Shown here in pieces: positions 9,107 to 17,269 of a stretch of 64,000 nt of DNA. Position 1 is the first letter of the stretch. Every line of letters begins with the position of its first letter. This stretch comes from Aquificaceae bacterium (GTDB lineage: Bacteria; Aquificota; Aquificia; Aquificales; Aquificaceae): the NCBI GenBank assembly GCA_026981975.1, contig JALSHV010000004.1, forward strand, positions 35,807 to 99,806. Direction: 5' to 3'. Below the pieces are notes generated by a model that was given only the letters and a program-made list of their open reading frames with translations, was not told the DNA's origin and made no database searches. Made by a program: the position numbers and the translations under genes.

Positions 9107-10238
9107 GATATTTGCTGTTTACCCAGCCTTCAACGGTAAAACCTTCTCCTTTGAATCTTGCCAATACCCATGTTTCGGGACCTTTCTTAAGAATTTCAAG
9201 AGGATCTCCCTCTTTGAGAACGTAAACAACAGGAGAATTAGGAGTCGGTGCTTCTCTCATATTTAGCATTTGGACTCTCACAAAAACCTTTTTACTCCTT
9301 TCAGCTTTCTGGATTACCTTTTTGGGACTGTCAAATATACTTTGCTTATAAAAGAAAACACCGATTCCCGCAAGGGTGATAAGAAATACTGTTAACATTA
9401 TATAAGAAGCGGAAAAGCTTCTCCTTTCTACCCTTAAACCTATACTCTCTGCTGATCTGTCTATATGATGGGGTTTTATTTCCCTACTTCCTTCCACAAA
9501 CGCCGCCATAAGTGAGCGTTCCATCAGAATGTTTATAACTCTAGGGATACCTAAGGAGTATCGGTAAAGCTTCTTATAAACCTTAGGATTAATCCTTAGA
9601 TTTCCGTAACCCGCTTTTGATATTCTGTATTCTGTATAAGCTCTAGTTTCTTCTTCGGAAAAATTCCTTAGCTTTGTAAAAACCGTTATTCTCTGTTTGA
9701 GCTGTCTTAGAGCTGAGGAGTTGAGTTTCTCTTCAAGTTCCGGTTGTCCTAACAGTATTATTTGTAAAAGCTTAGTGTCCCTCGTTTCAAGATTTGAAAG
9801 AATCCTAAGTTCTTCAAGGGTTTCTATAGGCAGATTTTGAGCCTCATCTATTATTACGAGCACTTTTTCTCCCTTTGAGCGACTTTCAATAAGGTAATCC
9901 CTTAAAAGGGAGAACAGCTTATTTTTAGTTCCTCCTTCTGCTTTTATGTTCAGATCTTCAAGAATAGCCTCAAAGAGTTCTTCAGGAGACAGATTGGGGA
10001 AGAGAATGTAAGCGTATCTGATGTTCTCGGGTAATTCTTCCACAAACTTTCTGACAGTCAACGTTTTTCCAGTCCCGGGCTCTCCTATCACTACAGCAAA
10101 ACCCTCCTCTGTTTCTAAAAGATATCTAAGAGCGGAAAGCGCTTCCTGATGAGCTTCAGAAAGAAAAAAGTAACTTGAATCGGGTGTTATTTTAAAAGGA
10201 TCGTCCTTGAAACCAAAAAATTCTAAATAATCACGCAT
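9093..10238 (-). CDS. ExeA/MshM-like AAA+ ATPase with transmembrane helix and SH3-type C-terminal domain
   Basis: The 381-residue protein opens with YLEFFGFKDDPFKITPD, the typical start of the ExeA/GspA/MshM family. Walker A GEPGTGKT is at 52-59, a Walker B VLVIIDEAQNL follows, and the AAA+ C-domain ends at about 260. A single membrane helix lies at about 275-295. The periplasmic part ends in an SH3-like domain (VRVQMLNMREAPTPNSPVV, about 320-381) that may bind peptidoglycan. ExeA-type proteins remodel cell wall to place secretins. It converges on the large prepilin gene. Its start lies 25 bp from the start of the divergent gene at 10264. Confidence 0.85.
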   Translation of the reverse strand: MRDYLEFFGFKDDPFKITPDSSYFFLSEAHQEALSALRYLLETEEGFAVVIGEPGTGKTLTVRKFVEELPENIRYAYILFPNLSPEELFEAILEDLNIKAEGGTKNKLFSLLRDYLIESRSKGEKVLVIIDEAQNLPIETLEELRILSNLETRDTKLLQIILLGQPELEEKLNSSALRQLKQRITVFTKLRNFSEEETRAYTEYRISKAGYGNLRINPKVYKKLYRYSLGIPRVINILMERSLMAAFVEGSREIKPHHIDRSAESIGLRVERRSFSASYIMLTVFLITLAGIGVFFYKQSIFDSPKKVIQKAERSKKVFVRVQMLNMREAPTPNSPVVYVLKEGDPLEILKKGPETWVLARFKGEGFTVEGWVNSKYLSSQ

Positions 10239-10248
10239 TTGCAGTCGT

Positions 10249-10263
10249 TATAATTTCTATTTT
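10249..10263 (+). promoter_or_regulatory. -10 box close to the start codon (possible leaderless transcript)
   Basis: TATAAT at 10249-10254 is followed by only 9 nt before the ATG at 10264, and there is no purine-rich ribosome site. Transcription would begin at or next to the start codon. No good -35 is visible at the normal spacing. See the separate finding on this recurring arrangement. Confidence 0.5.
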
Positions 10264-10722
10264 ATGGAACGTTTTCCCGATATGAAGGACAGGATTGTTC
10301 TTTTAGTTGAAGAGTTCTTCAAGCATCTTGAGAAAAGAGAACCCTTTGAAAGGGAACTCATGGAGTTTAAACTTAGACTCAGGGCAAAGTTACTGGAAAC
10401 CACAGTTCACTTTTCCTCAGAGGCGTATGCAGTCAACAGAAATCTTAACTATATCCTTGAAGCTCTTGAAGAAAAGCTTGAAGAGGAAATAAACAACATA
10501 AACTACGATTCTGAAATTCATCTAACAAAAGCTATTAAAACCTTTGAAGTGTTAAACGAAGTTCTAAAGGAGTTCATGTATGAAAACCTGATACAGGATA
10601 AAAGACGCCTTTCTTCAGTTGCGGGTTTTACAGGAAAAACAGTAGAAACTCTCAAAGGAGAATACAGGAAGCGTTTCGGCGGAGTTTTGAATGATTTGCG
10701 CAAAAAATTGGGTTTAAGTTAA
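10264..10722 (+). CDS. Hypothetical helical protein
   Basis: I do not recognise this 152-residue protein. It is charged and appears entirely alpha-helical, with no signal peptide or membrane segment. Leu/Glu/Lys periodicity in residues 15-110 suggests a helical bundle or coiled coil. A short Gly-containing segment (SSVAGFTGKTVETLKGEYRKRFGG) precedes the C-terminal amphipathic helix. It lies divergent from the ExeA-like ATPase and 47 bp before a CopD-like membrane gene that has its own promoter, so no operon partner is evident. A function cannot be assigned. Confidence 0.7.
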   Translation: MERFPDMKDRIVLLVEEFFKHLEKREPFERELMEFKLRLRAKLLETTVHFSSEAYAVNRNLNYILEALEEKLEEEINNINYDSEIHLTKAIKTFEVLNEVLKEFMYENLIQDKRRLSSVAGFTGKTVETLKGEYRKRFGGVLNDLRKKLGLS

Positions 10723-10732
10723 AGATATTGCG

Positions 10733-10761
10733 TTGCACAAAAAATCCCTTTTTAGTAGAAT
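10733..10761 (+). promoter_or_regulatory. Promoter of the CopD-like gene, start codon very close
   Basis: TTGCAC (10733-10738) and TAGAAT (10756-10761) are separated by 17 nt. The ATG at 10770 lies only 8 nt after the -10 box without a ribosome site, again fitting a leaderless message. The -35 matches the consensus only in its TTG core. Confidence 0.45.
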
Positions 10762-10769
10762 GTTAGCAA

Positions 10770-11198
10770 ATGTTTACTATAGAAATCTTCCTTTGGCTTC
10801 ATGTCGTTTTGGCTTCCTTTTGGGTAGGAGGTATGATTTTCTTATCCTTGGTGGTTGTTCCTTATATAAGGAACAAACCCTTCAGAAGGGAAGCTTACGA
10901 AGAAGTAGGAAAAAGGTTCAGCCTATACGGCACAATAATTACTTTGGCACTTCTTTTCCTAACAGGAATGGTAATCGCTCATCTGATTCACGGTGGTTTA
11001 ACAACCAGAACCCTTAAAGAAAAGTTATTCTTGTTTTTTATAATTCTTGTAATTTCCCTAACCCACGATCTATGGGCTGGGAAAAAGGCTTTTTACTCGG
11101 AAAAGCACAGAAAGATAGCTAAGTGGCTGGGGATTTTAAATCTACTTTTGGGACTTCTTATGGTCTACATGGGAGTCAGGATAAGAATGGGACTGTAA
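10770..11198 (+). CDS. CopD-like four-helix membrane protein
   Basis: The 142-residue integral membrane protein has four predicted helices (about 4-27, 50-70, 82-100, 114-136). The first carries LWLHVVLASFWVGGMIF, the pattern of the CopD/DUF4149 group, in which a His in helix 1 and the WxGG motif recur. These proteins are linked to copper handling or haem-like ligands, but the substrate here is unknown. A copper ATPase is encoded elsewhere in the window (18895-20946) and is not adjacent. The stop lies 2 nt before the GTG start chosen for the glycosyltransferase, so the two are probably cotranscribed. Confidence 0.6.
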   Translation: MFTIEIFLWLHVVLASFWVGGMIFLSLVVVPYIRNKPFRREAYEEVGKRFSLYGTIITLALLFLTGMVIAHLIHGGLTTRTLKEKLFLFFIILVISLTHDLWAGKKAFYSEKHRKIAKWLGILNLLLGLLMVYMGVRIRMGL

Positions 11199-11200
11199 GG

Positions 11201-12013
11201 GTGAAGGCTCTTCTTTACAGAAGGGGAGCATTGGGAGATACTCTTTTAACGTTTCCTCTACTTGAGATTATGAAAAGACAAGGATATACCACAGTAGCGG
11301 TAGGCAATACAGATTACTTCAAAATAGCACAGCAAGCTGGTTGGGCTGATAAAGTTTTTACAAACATACCTGAAGAACCTTTTGATCTAAAAATCGTAAT
11401 ATCTTCAGAGAGTAATATAAAACCGTTTCCCTCGGAGAGGATTTGGATAGTTGATTACTATTTGAGGAAAACAGGATTTGAAGGTTTTCCCTTTTCAAGG
11501 GAACTCCCACTAACTTACAAAGACTCTCCTTTGGTGAACAAGATAGTTTTACACCCTTCAAGTGGTTCAACTAAGAAGAATCCACCGTTAGAAGTTTTTC
11601 TTGAAATAGAGTCTTATCTAAAAATTAAAGGATACGATGTAATTTACTTTATAGGTGAAGCAGATTCTTGGCTTAAAAGTAAAGTGAGCGAATTTTACGA
11701 ATGCTTTGATCCCTGTAGTATAGCTAAGGCTTTGAAGGGTTCTTTGCTTTTTATCGGATTAGACAGCGGTATATCTCATTTAGCCGCCTACGTAGGAATA
11801 CCTACTGTGGTAATATACGGACCTTCTGATCCACTGATTTGGAAACCTATAGGGAGGAAAGTCTATCAAATTACCCCTCCCTTGCAGTGCGCTCCTTGCT
11901 TTCCAAAGGTATGTGATGAACGTAGGTGTTTTGATGTTTTTTTAATCTTTAAGCACCTTTTTCCACTCCTTGATCATATCCTCATCAATATCAACAAGGA
12001 TTACCTTTCTTAA
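11201..12013 (+). CDS. Glycosyltransferase family 9 (heptosyltransferase-like)
   Basis: I start this at GTG 11201, giving 270 residues beginning VKALLYRRGALGDTLLTFPLLE, the standard N-terminus of ADP-heptose:LPS heptosyltransferases. A longer in-frame ATG at 11123 would add 26 residues that lie entirely inside the CopD-like gene. Further family marks are IVLHPSSGSTKKNPP (sugar-nucleotide binding), FIGLDSGISHLAAYVGIPTVVIYGPSDP and the Cys-rich LQCAPCFPKVCDERRC near the end. It probably adds a sugar to lipopolysaccharide core. The last 24 codons overlap the convergent macro-domain gene by 72 bp. A run of seven T at 11937-11943 would give an earlier stop if one T were missing. Confidence 0.82.
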   Translation: MKALLYRRGALGDTLLTFPLLEIMKRQGYTTVAVGNTDYFKIAQQAGWADKVFTNIPEEPFDLKIVISSESNIKPFPSERIWIVDYYLRKTGFEGFPFSRELPLTYKDSPLVNKIVLHPSSGSTKKNPPLEVFLEIESYLKIKGYDVIYFIGEADSWLKSKVSEFYECFDPCSIAKALKGSLLFIGLDSGISHLAAYVGIPTVVIYGPSDPLIWKPIGRKVYQITPPLQCAPCFPKVCDERRCFDVFLIFKHLFPLLDHILININKDYLS

Positions 12014-12436
12014 GCTGGTGCTTTTGAAATTATTGATTTCTTCTATCATAGCAAAAGCAGCTGTTTCCTTAGGAAGTCCTCCCACTCCTGTTCCCATACC
12101 GGGAAAAGCTATAACTTGAAAACCCTTTTCGTCCGCAAGTTTTAGAGCTGCTCTAACCGCTTTTCTAATTTTATCTTCTGTTGTTCGCATTGCCGGTTCT
12201 TCCATTGTGGGAGAGTGAATAACTCCTTTAAACTTGAGTTTTCCCGCTGTGGTAAGCACAGCATTTCCTATTGGAATGGGAGCTTTTGCTATTGCTTCCC
12301 TTTCTATTTCTTTCCCTCCATAGTTTTTAATTACTGCAGCAACTCCTCCTCCCATGTAGCCTCTACTGTTGGCGGGATTTACGATAACTTCCGCATTTAC
12401 CTCTAACAAGCTTCCTTTTAGGATTTCTATTCTCAT
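11942..12436 (-). CDS. Macro-domain (ADP-ribose-binding) protein
   Basis: The 164-residue single-domain protein shows the macro fold signature: EVIVNPANSRGYMGGGVAAVIKNYGG near the N-terminus and VIAFPGMGTGVGGLPKETAAFAM in the phosphate-binding loop. Macro domains bind or hydrolyse ADP-ribose, its 1''-phosphate or O-acetyl-ADP-ribose. Substrate cannot be told from sequence. The archaeal and Aquificales forms with IPIGNAVLTTAGKL are close to this. It overlaps the upstream 71-residue gene by 4 bp and overlaps the convergent glycosyltransferase by 72 bp. Confidence 0.88.
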   Translation of the reverse strand: MRIEILKGSLLEVNAEVIVNPANSRGYMGGGVAAVIKNYGGKEIEREAIAKAPIPIGNAVLTTAGKLKFKGVIHSPTMEEPAMRTTEDKIRKAVRAALKLADEKGFQVIAFPGMGTGVGGLPKETAAFAMIEEINNFKSTSLRKVILVDIDEDMIKEWKKVLKD

Positions 12437-12648
12437 AGGTATATTGGAGCTGTTATTTCTCCTAGATCTGTTTGAAGCCTTGTTAGTATAGCTTTTCCTC
12501 TGAGTGAATCCGTAGGTATTTCTATCTGCTCTCCGCTTTCCTTGGTTATTTTAATCAATTCCTTATCAACAGTTATTTCTTTTACAGGTTTCCCTGTATT
12601 GGAATCCAAAATAACCTTTGCTTTTATTTCCTCCGAACTTAACTTCAT
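12433..12648 (-). CDS. Small conserved-looking hypothetical protein upstream of the macro-domain gene
   Basis: The 71-residue soluble protein is not recognised. It is rich in beta-forming residues with alternating charges (KAKVILDSNTGKPVKEITVD, then IKITKESGEQIEIPTDSLRGKA), suggesting a small beta-sheet domain. Its stop overlaps the start of the macro-domain gene (4 bp), which implies coupled translation and perhaps a shared role. It starts 20 bp from the divergent guaA start, so the two share a promoter region. Confidence 0.6.
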   Translation of the reverse strand: MKLSSEEIKAKVILDSNTGKPVKEITVDKELIKITKESGEQIEIPTDSLRGKAILTRLQTDLGEITAPIYL

Positions 12649-12654
12649 CTTCCT

Positions 12655-12668
12655 TATTATATTATTTT
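12655..12668 (+). promoter_or_regulatory. -10 region directly before guaA
   Basis: TATTAT (12655-12660) and the overlapping TATATT (12658-12663) lie 5-8 nt before the guaA ATG, with no Shine-Dalgarno. This fits a leaderless message. The whole divergent gap to the small minus-strand gene is 20 bp. Confidence 0.4.
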
Positions 12669-14201
12669 ATGGAAAGAAAGGCAGTTTTTATATTGAATTT
12701 TGGGTCGCAATACGTTCAGCTAATAGCCAGACGTATCCGTGAGCTAGGCGTTTACAGTGAAATAGTTGATTGGAACATACCCGCACGGGAACTTGAAAAA
12801 AGAAATCCGGTTGGAATAATTCTATCAGGCGGGCCTGCATCGGTTTACGATCCCTTAGCACCGCTTCCTGATGAAAGTATATACAAACTCGGTGTGCCTG
12901 TATTAGGTATATGTTATGGACTTCAGCTTATTGCGTATCAGTTAGGAGGTAGGGTTGGAAAATCAAGTCAACAAGAATACGGAAGAGCAACTCTTAGAAT
13001 TCTCAAGAAAGACCTTTTATTTGAAGGAATTCCCGAAGAATTTGAGGTTTGGATGAGTCACGCTGATAAGGTGGTAGAACTTCCAAAAGACTTTGAACCT
13101 CTTGCTTTATCCGATAACTCTCCCTATGCTGTGGTGGCTAACTCCAAAAGAACAATTTACGGTTTACAGTTTCACCCAGAGGTTGTTCATACCTTTTACG
13201 GCAAACAAATCCTTTCCAATTTTCTCTACAAAATATGTAAAGCGAAAAAAAATTGGAAGATGACGGATATAGTGAAAGAGAAAACTGAAGAAATCAGAAA
13301 AAGGGTAGGTAATTCAAAGGTAATAGCAGCTCTTTCGGGAGGAGTAGATTCAACTGTTGCTTCTCTTCTTACTTATCGTGCTATTGGTAACAAATTACAC
13401 TGCTTTTTTGTGGATCATGGACTGCTCAGATACGGAGAGAGAGAAGAGGTTGAGACTAACCTAAAAGCTCTTGGACTTCCTTTAAAGATCATAGACGCTT
13501 CTTCTCTATTTCTTGAAAGACTTAAAGGAATAGAAGATCCCGAAGAAAAAAGACGTATAATCGGGAATACCTTCATAGAAGTTCTTGAAAAGGAAGCTTT
13601 GAAGGTAAAAGATGCTCGTTATCTTCTCCAAGGAACCCTTTATCCAGACGTGGTAGAGAGTGCGGGAATTAAAGGATCTGCCAAGATAAAAACCCACCAC
13701 AACGTGGGAGGGCTTCCAGAAAAGATGAATCTCAAATTATTGGAGCCTTTTAGAGAACTCTTTAAGGACGAGGTAAGGGAGATCGGAAGAATTTTAGGAG
13801 TTCCAGAGGAAATCTTAAACAGACACCCATTTCCCGGTCCCGGACTTGCCATAAGAATAATAGGAGAAGTAACGGAAGAAGATCTCAACATACTTCGCAG
13901 GGCGGATAGAATTTTCATAGAAGAGCTGAAAAGAGAAGGATTCTACAATAATATATGGCAGGCTTTTGCTGTGCTATTACCCATAAGATCTGTAGGAATA
14001 AAGGGAGATGTTAGAACATACGATAAGGTAATAGCTTTAAGAGCTGTTGAAAGCACAGATGGAATGACGGCGGACTGGTTTAGATTCCCTTCCCATTTCC
14101 TTGACAGGGTTGCCAGAAGGATAGTAAATGAAGTAAGAGGAGTAGGTAGAGTTGTCTACGATATATCTTCAAAACCTCCTTCTACTATTGAATGGGAATA
14201 G
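12669..14201 (+). CDS. guaA: GMP synthase (glutamine-hydrolysing)
   Basis: GMP synthase makes GMP from XMP, ATP and glutamine. The 510-residue protein has the class I glutamine amidotransferase domain (about 1-195) with nucleophile motif GVPVLGICYGLQLI and the His-Glu pair in LQFHPEVVH, then the ATP-pyrophosphatase domain with P-loop AALSGGVDSTV (about 215-225), and the C-terminal dimerisation domain ending PPSTIEWE. The ATG at 12669 gives the standard N-terminus MERKAVFILNFGSQYVQLIARRIRE; an upstream in-frame ATG at 12618 would run into the divergent gene. The stop abuts the stop of the convergent lipoprotein gene with no base between them. Confidence 0.97.
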   Translation: MERKAVFILNFGSQYVQLIARRIRELGVYSEIVDWNIPARELEKRNPVGIILSGGPASVYDPLAPLPDESIYKLGVPVLGICYGLQLIAYQLGGRVGKSSQQEYGRATLRILKKDLLFEGIPEEFEVWMSHADKVVELPKDFEPLALSDNSPYAVVANSKRTIYGLQFHPEVVHTFYGKQILSNFLYKICKAKKNWKMTDIVKEKTEEIRKRVGNSKVIAALSGGVDSTVASLLTYRAIGNKLHCFFVDHGLLRYGEREEVETNLKALGLPLKIIDASSLFLERLKGIEDPEEKRRIIGNTFIEVLEKEALKVKDARYLLQGTLYPDVVESAGIKGSAKIKTHHNVGGLPEKMNLKLLEPFRELFKDEVREIGRILGVPEEILNRHPFPGPGLAIRIIGEVTEEDLNILRRADRIFIEELKREGFYNNIWQAFAVLLPIRSVGIKGDVRTYDKVIALRAVESTDGMTADWFRFPSHFLDRVARRIVNEVRGVGRVVYDISSKPPSTIEWE

Positions 14202-14774
14202 TCAACGTGGCGGACACTTGGGGGATCTGGGTCTGTCTTTAAACTTCAAATCCCACTCTATAGCTTCCTTAATTGCTTCGTCCTTTTCCTCTTCTGTGAG
14301 TTCTAACTTATATCTTAGAACTGTTCCTTGAACGAGAATCCAAGGATCTTCTCCTATTGTATCTACGTTTAAATTGTATATGGCGGGCCAGTAAAGGGAA
14401 TTGTTGTAAACACGTGAGGATATGTCCCAAAGAGTATCACACCAACCCACCTTGACAGTGCCGTATTCTGGAACTTCCTCAACAACTTCTTCTTCCTCTT
14501 CCTCTTGAGGTGGTGGAGGCGGCGGTGTATGAGCAACTTTGTCTTCAATATGCTTACTTAATTTTTCCGCTGCTGATTCAAGTATATTCTTAGCTTCACC
14601 TAAGATATTCTTAGCTTCTTTAAGATTTTCCTTAGCTTGAGCTATATTTTCCTTAGGAGATTCAGCTTCCTTCTCAACTTCTTCAAGAGCCGATTTAGTA
14701 GCGCAAGATTGATTAACTATAAAAGCTGCGGATATTCCAATAACAGGAAGGAGAGCTATCAGTTCTCTTCTCAT
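14202..14774 (-). CDS. Lipoprotein with coiled coil, Pro/Glu linker and LysM domain
   Basis: The 190-residue protein has a signal peptide ending in lipobox VNQSC (Cys24). An Ala/Lys/Glu coiled coil (about 28-80) follows, then a Pro-run and Glu-run linker, and then a LysM-type domain (about 113-165: YGTVKVGWCDTLWDISSRVY and WPAIYNLN). It should sit in a membrane by its lipid and bind peptidoglycan through LysM. Its first half matches the 85-residue lipoprotein encoded just upstream (SCATKS versus SCAQKS, same coiled-coil style), so the pair arose by duplication plus domain gain or loss. Confidence 0.75.
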   Translation of the reverse strand: MRRELIALLPVIGISAAFIVNQSCATKSALEEVEKEAESPKENIAQAKENLKEAKNILGEAKNILESAAEKLSKHIEDKVAHTPPPPPPQEEEEEEVVEEVPEYGTVKVGWCDTLWDISSRVYNNSLYWPAIYNLNVDTIGEDPWILVQGTVLRYKLELTEEEKDEAIKEAIEWDLKFKDRPRSPKCPPR

Positions 14775-14789
14775 ATCTTTCCCTCCTGA

Positions 14790-15047
14790 TCACTGAGCGC
14801 CGGGGTGAAGGCTTGTATCACTTATATGCTCATCTATCTTTCTGTTAATCTCCTCAGCCAGAGCTTTTATCTCCTGAGCCTCCTTTTTCACTTCTTCTGT
14901 TTCTTTTTTCACCTCTTCTGTTTCCTTTTTTAGAGCTTCTATTTCTTTTTTTAGAGCTTCCACTTCCGATTTTTGAGCGCAGGATTGAGATAACAAACCA
15001 AAAGCTACTATACCTGTTATGGGAATAAGGGAAAGAATCTTCTTCAT
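14790..15047 (-). CDS. Small Lpp-like coiled-coil lipoprotein
   Basis: The 85-residue protein has a lipoprotein signal with lipobox LSQSC (Cys23), then an almost perfect Lys/Glu heptad array (EALKKE, EVKKE units, about 28-75). This is the size and layout of Braun-type Lpp, an outer-membrane lipoprotein that trimerises. It lacks the C-terminal Lys used for covalent attachment to peptidoglycan in Lpp; the C-terminus is DTSLHPGAQ. The LysM paralogue next door could supply cell-wall binding instead. It has a GGAGG ribosome site and probably leads a two-gene unit, 15 bp before the LysM lipoprotein. Confidence 0.75.
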   Translation of the reverse strand: MKKILSLIPITGIVAFGLLSQSCAQKSEVEALKKEIEALKKETEEVKKETEEVKKEAQEIKALAEEINRKIDEHISDTSLHPGAQ

Positions 15048-15082
15048 ATCTGTTCCCTCCTCAGCTTAATTGTATCGTTTAC

Positions 15083-15098
15083 TATAATATCATTTTTA
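15083..15098 (+). promoter_or_regulatory. -10 box close to the carB start
   Basis: TATAAT at 15083-15088 is followed by 10 nt and the ATG at 15099 with no ribosome site between. Transcription would start within about 4 nt of the start codon. No clear -35 is seen. Confidence 0.5.
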
Positions 15099-16769
15099 AT
15101 GCCGAAAAGAAAAGATTTAAAAAAGATACTGATTATCGGTTCAGGACCTATAGTAATAGGACAGGCAGCTGAATTTGATTACTCTGGCACACAAGCTTGT
15201 AAAGCTCTAAAGCAGGAAGGTTATGAGGTTGTCCTTGTTAATTCAAATCCTGCTACCATAATGACAGATCCAGAGATAGCTGACAGGACTTATATAGAAC
15301 CTTTATCTCTTGAAGTATTGGAAGAAATCATAAAGACTGAAAGACCCGACGCTCTGTTACCCACTTTGGGCGGGCAAACCGCTTTAAATCTATCCGTTAA
15401 ACTTTACGAAGAAGGAATCCTTAAACATTACGGTGTTGAGATGATAGGGGCAAACTACGAAGCCATCAGAAAGGGAGAAGACAGACAACTTTTCAGGAAA
15501 GCTATGGAAAATATAGGATTGAAAGTTCCTGAAAGTGCCGTTGTATCTTCTGAAGAAGAAGGACTTTCAGTTATTGGAGATATAGGCTTTCCTGTAATAC
15601 TAAGACCTGCCTTTACATTAGGAGGCACAGGAGGCTCTATAGCTTACAATATAGAAGAGTTTAGAGAAAAGCTCAAAATAGCTCTTGAAACTTCTCCCAT
15701 ACGTCAAGTTCTCTTAGATAAGTCCCTTATAGGTTGGAAAGAATTTGAGTTTGAGGTTATCAGAGATAAAGCGGATAATGTAATAATCATCTGTTCTATA
15801 GAAAACTTTGATCCAATGGGAGTGCATACAGGAGACTCTATAACTGTTGCTCCCGCTCAAACTTTAACTGACAAGGAATATCAAATATTAAGATCCGCGT
15901 CTATAGCAGTTATAAGGGAAGTAGGTGTGGATACTGGAGGCTCTAATATTCAGTTCGCGGTAAATCCTGAAAACGGTGACTTTTACGTTATAGAGATGAA
16001 TCCACGGGTTTCACGCTCTTCCGCTCTTGCTTCCAAGGCTACGGGATTTCCCATAGCAAAAGTAGCGGCGAAACTTGCGGTGGGTTATACTCTTGACGAA
16101 CTTAAGAACGACATAACGCGTTTTACACCCGCTTCCTTTGAACCTTCAATAGATTACGTAGTTGTTAAAATTCCACGATTTGATTTCAAAAAATTTCCAA
16201 GAGTTGACAAAACGCTAACAACAATGATGAAATCCGTAGGGGAGGTTATGGCAATAGGTAGAACCTTTAAAGAAGCACTTCTCAAAGCTGTAAGAAGTTT
16301 GGAACTTGACAGATACGGACTTGCTTTTCCACGAATAGAGGTTGACAATCAGGATCTTATTAAAGGTTTAAGAATTCCTAACGAAAACAGACTGTGGTAT
16401 ATAGCTGAGGCTTTCAGAAGGGGATTTACCTTAGAAGAGATCAGCGAATATACTGCAATAGATCCGTGGTTTCTCTTCAATATAAGGGAAATAGTCTCCT
16501 TTGAGGAAGAACTACGTCAAGGGAAACTGAGTAAAGATCTATTGATAAAAGCTAAGATGTTAGGATATGCGGATAGGGAAATAGCTCAGATTACCGGATT
16601 TACGGAGAAGGAAATAAGGAATAAAAGAAAAGACTTCGGTATAAAACCTGTCTTTAAGGGAGTGGATACCTGCGCGGGAGAGTTTGTTGCCTATACTCCT
16701 TATTATTATTCTTCTTACGAAATGCCCTTTTTTGAGCTGAACGGGAAAGTCTGTTATGATGAGGATTGA
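15099..16769 (+). CDS. carB1: Carbamoyl-phosphate synthase large subunit, N-terminal half
   Basis: The 556-residue protein covers only the carboxyphosphate half of CarB, which is normally about 1070 residues. It starts with [29 protein letters not shown], has the ATP-grasp domain with [19 protein letters not shown] and the metal site [20 protein letters not shown], and ends after the oligomerisation domain with [19 protein letters not shown], the point where the second synthetase half begins in one-piece CarB. It then stops cleanly. Aquifex is known to encode CarB in two separate genes, so this is most likely a natural split with the carbamoyl-phosphate half elsewhere, not a pseudogene. Confidence 0.93.
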   Translation: MPKRKDLKKILIIGSGPIVIGQAAEFDYSGTQACKALKQEGYEVVLVNSNPATIMTDPEIADRTYIEPLSLEVLEEIIKTERPDALLPTLGGQTALNLSVKLYEEGILKHYGVEMIGANYEAIRKGEDRQLFRKAMENIGLKVPESAVVSSEEEGLSVIGDIGFPVILRPAFTLGGTGGSIAYNIEEFREKLKIALETSPIRQVLLDKSLIGWKEFEFEVIRDKADNVIIICSIENFDPMGVHTGDSITVAPAQTLTDKEYQILRSASIAVIREVGVDTGGSNIQFAVNPENGDFYVIEMNPRVSRSSALASKATGFPIAKVAAKLAVGYTLDELKNDITRFTPASFEPSIDYVVVKIPRFDFKKFPRVDKTLTTMMKSVGEVMAIGRTFKEALLKAVRSLELDRYGLAFPRIEVDNQDLIKGLRIPNENRLWYIAEAFRRGFTLEEISEYTAIDPWFLFNIREIVSFEEELRQGKLSKDLLIKAKMLGYADREIAQITGFTEKEIRNKRKDFGIKPVFKGVDTCAGEFVAYTPYYYSSYEMPFFELNGKVCYDED

Positions 16770-16770
16770 A

Positions 16771-17265
16771 TTAATGAAGAATCAAATCTTCTTTTACCTT
16801 TAGAGTGCGGGTTTCAGTATCCACTTCAAAAACTATTTCCTTAACAAAGGGTATCATTATGTTTTCCTTTTCAAGAATTAACATATCGTAAACACCAATA
16901 CTTTCTATTCTTTTAACCTTTCCTAAGTATTTCCCTTTATCGGTTAAAACCTTCATACCTACAATTTGATAAACGTAAAACTCTTCCTTCCCTAAGGGAG
17001 GTAGTTCTTCCCGTGGAAGGAAAAGAGTCGCGCCGCTGAAGCGCTTTGCCGATTCAGGATCTTTTAAATTTCTGAACTTGATCAAAAAAAGTCTTCCTTT
17101 TTTTTCTACCTTTTCAACTTCAAAGGGAATAAAAGATCCTCCTTTTCTTTTAAGGAAAAATCTTCTTGCTTTTAAAAGCACTTCTTCAGGAGCTAAGGGA
17201 ATTACCTTGAGCTTTCCTTCTGTTCCAAAAGGTTTTGAGATTTTCCCTACAGCAACGTATTCCAT
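16771..17265 (-). CDS. rimM: Ribosome maturation factor RimM
   Basis: RimM assists 30S subunit maturation through ribosomal protein S19. The 164-residue protein starts YVAVGKISKPFGTEGKLKVIPL, the RimM N-domain signature, and has the C-terminal PRC-barrel with EEFYVYQIVGMKVLTDKGKYLGKV and PFVKEIVFEVDTETRTLKV. Length is normal. It lies 4 bp downstream of serA and probably shares its transcript. Its stop is 1 bp from the convergent carB stop, leaving no room for a terminator. Confidence 0.93.
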   Translation of the reverse strand: MEYVAVGKISKPFGTEGKLKVIPLAPEEVLLKARRFFLKRKGGSFIPFEVEKVEKKGRLFLIKFRNLKDPESAKRFSGATLFLPREELPPLGKEEFYVYQIVGMKVLTDKGKYLGKVKRIESIGVYDMLILEKENIMIPFVKEIVFEVDTETRTLKVKEDLILH

Positions 17266-17269
17266 GAAT

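Noticed and set aside
11937..11943. Frameshift in the glycosyltransferase at a run of seven T
   Set aside because: Removing one T would end the protein at DVF and avoid the 72-bp overlap. The frame as read is open and of normal length for GT9, so there is no evidence of an error; recorded as a possibility only.
14820..14990. Near-identical Lys/Glu repeats as a DNA satellite
   Set aside because: They keep the heptad phase of a coiled coil and lie within a lipoprotein gene.
15099..16769. carB as a pseudogene because it is half length
   Set aside because: Frame intact, ends at a domain boundary, and split CarB is known in Aquifex.
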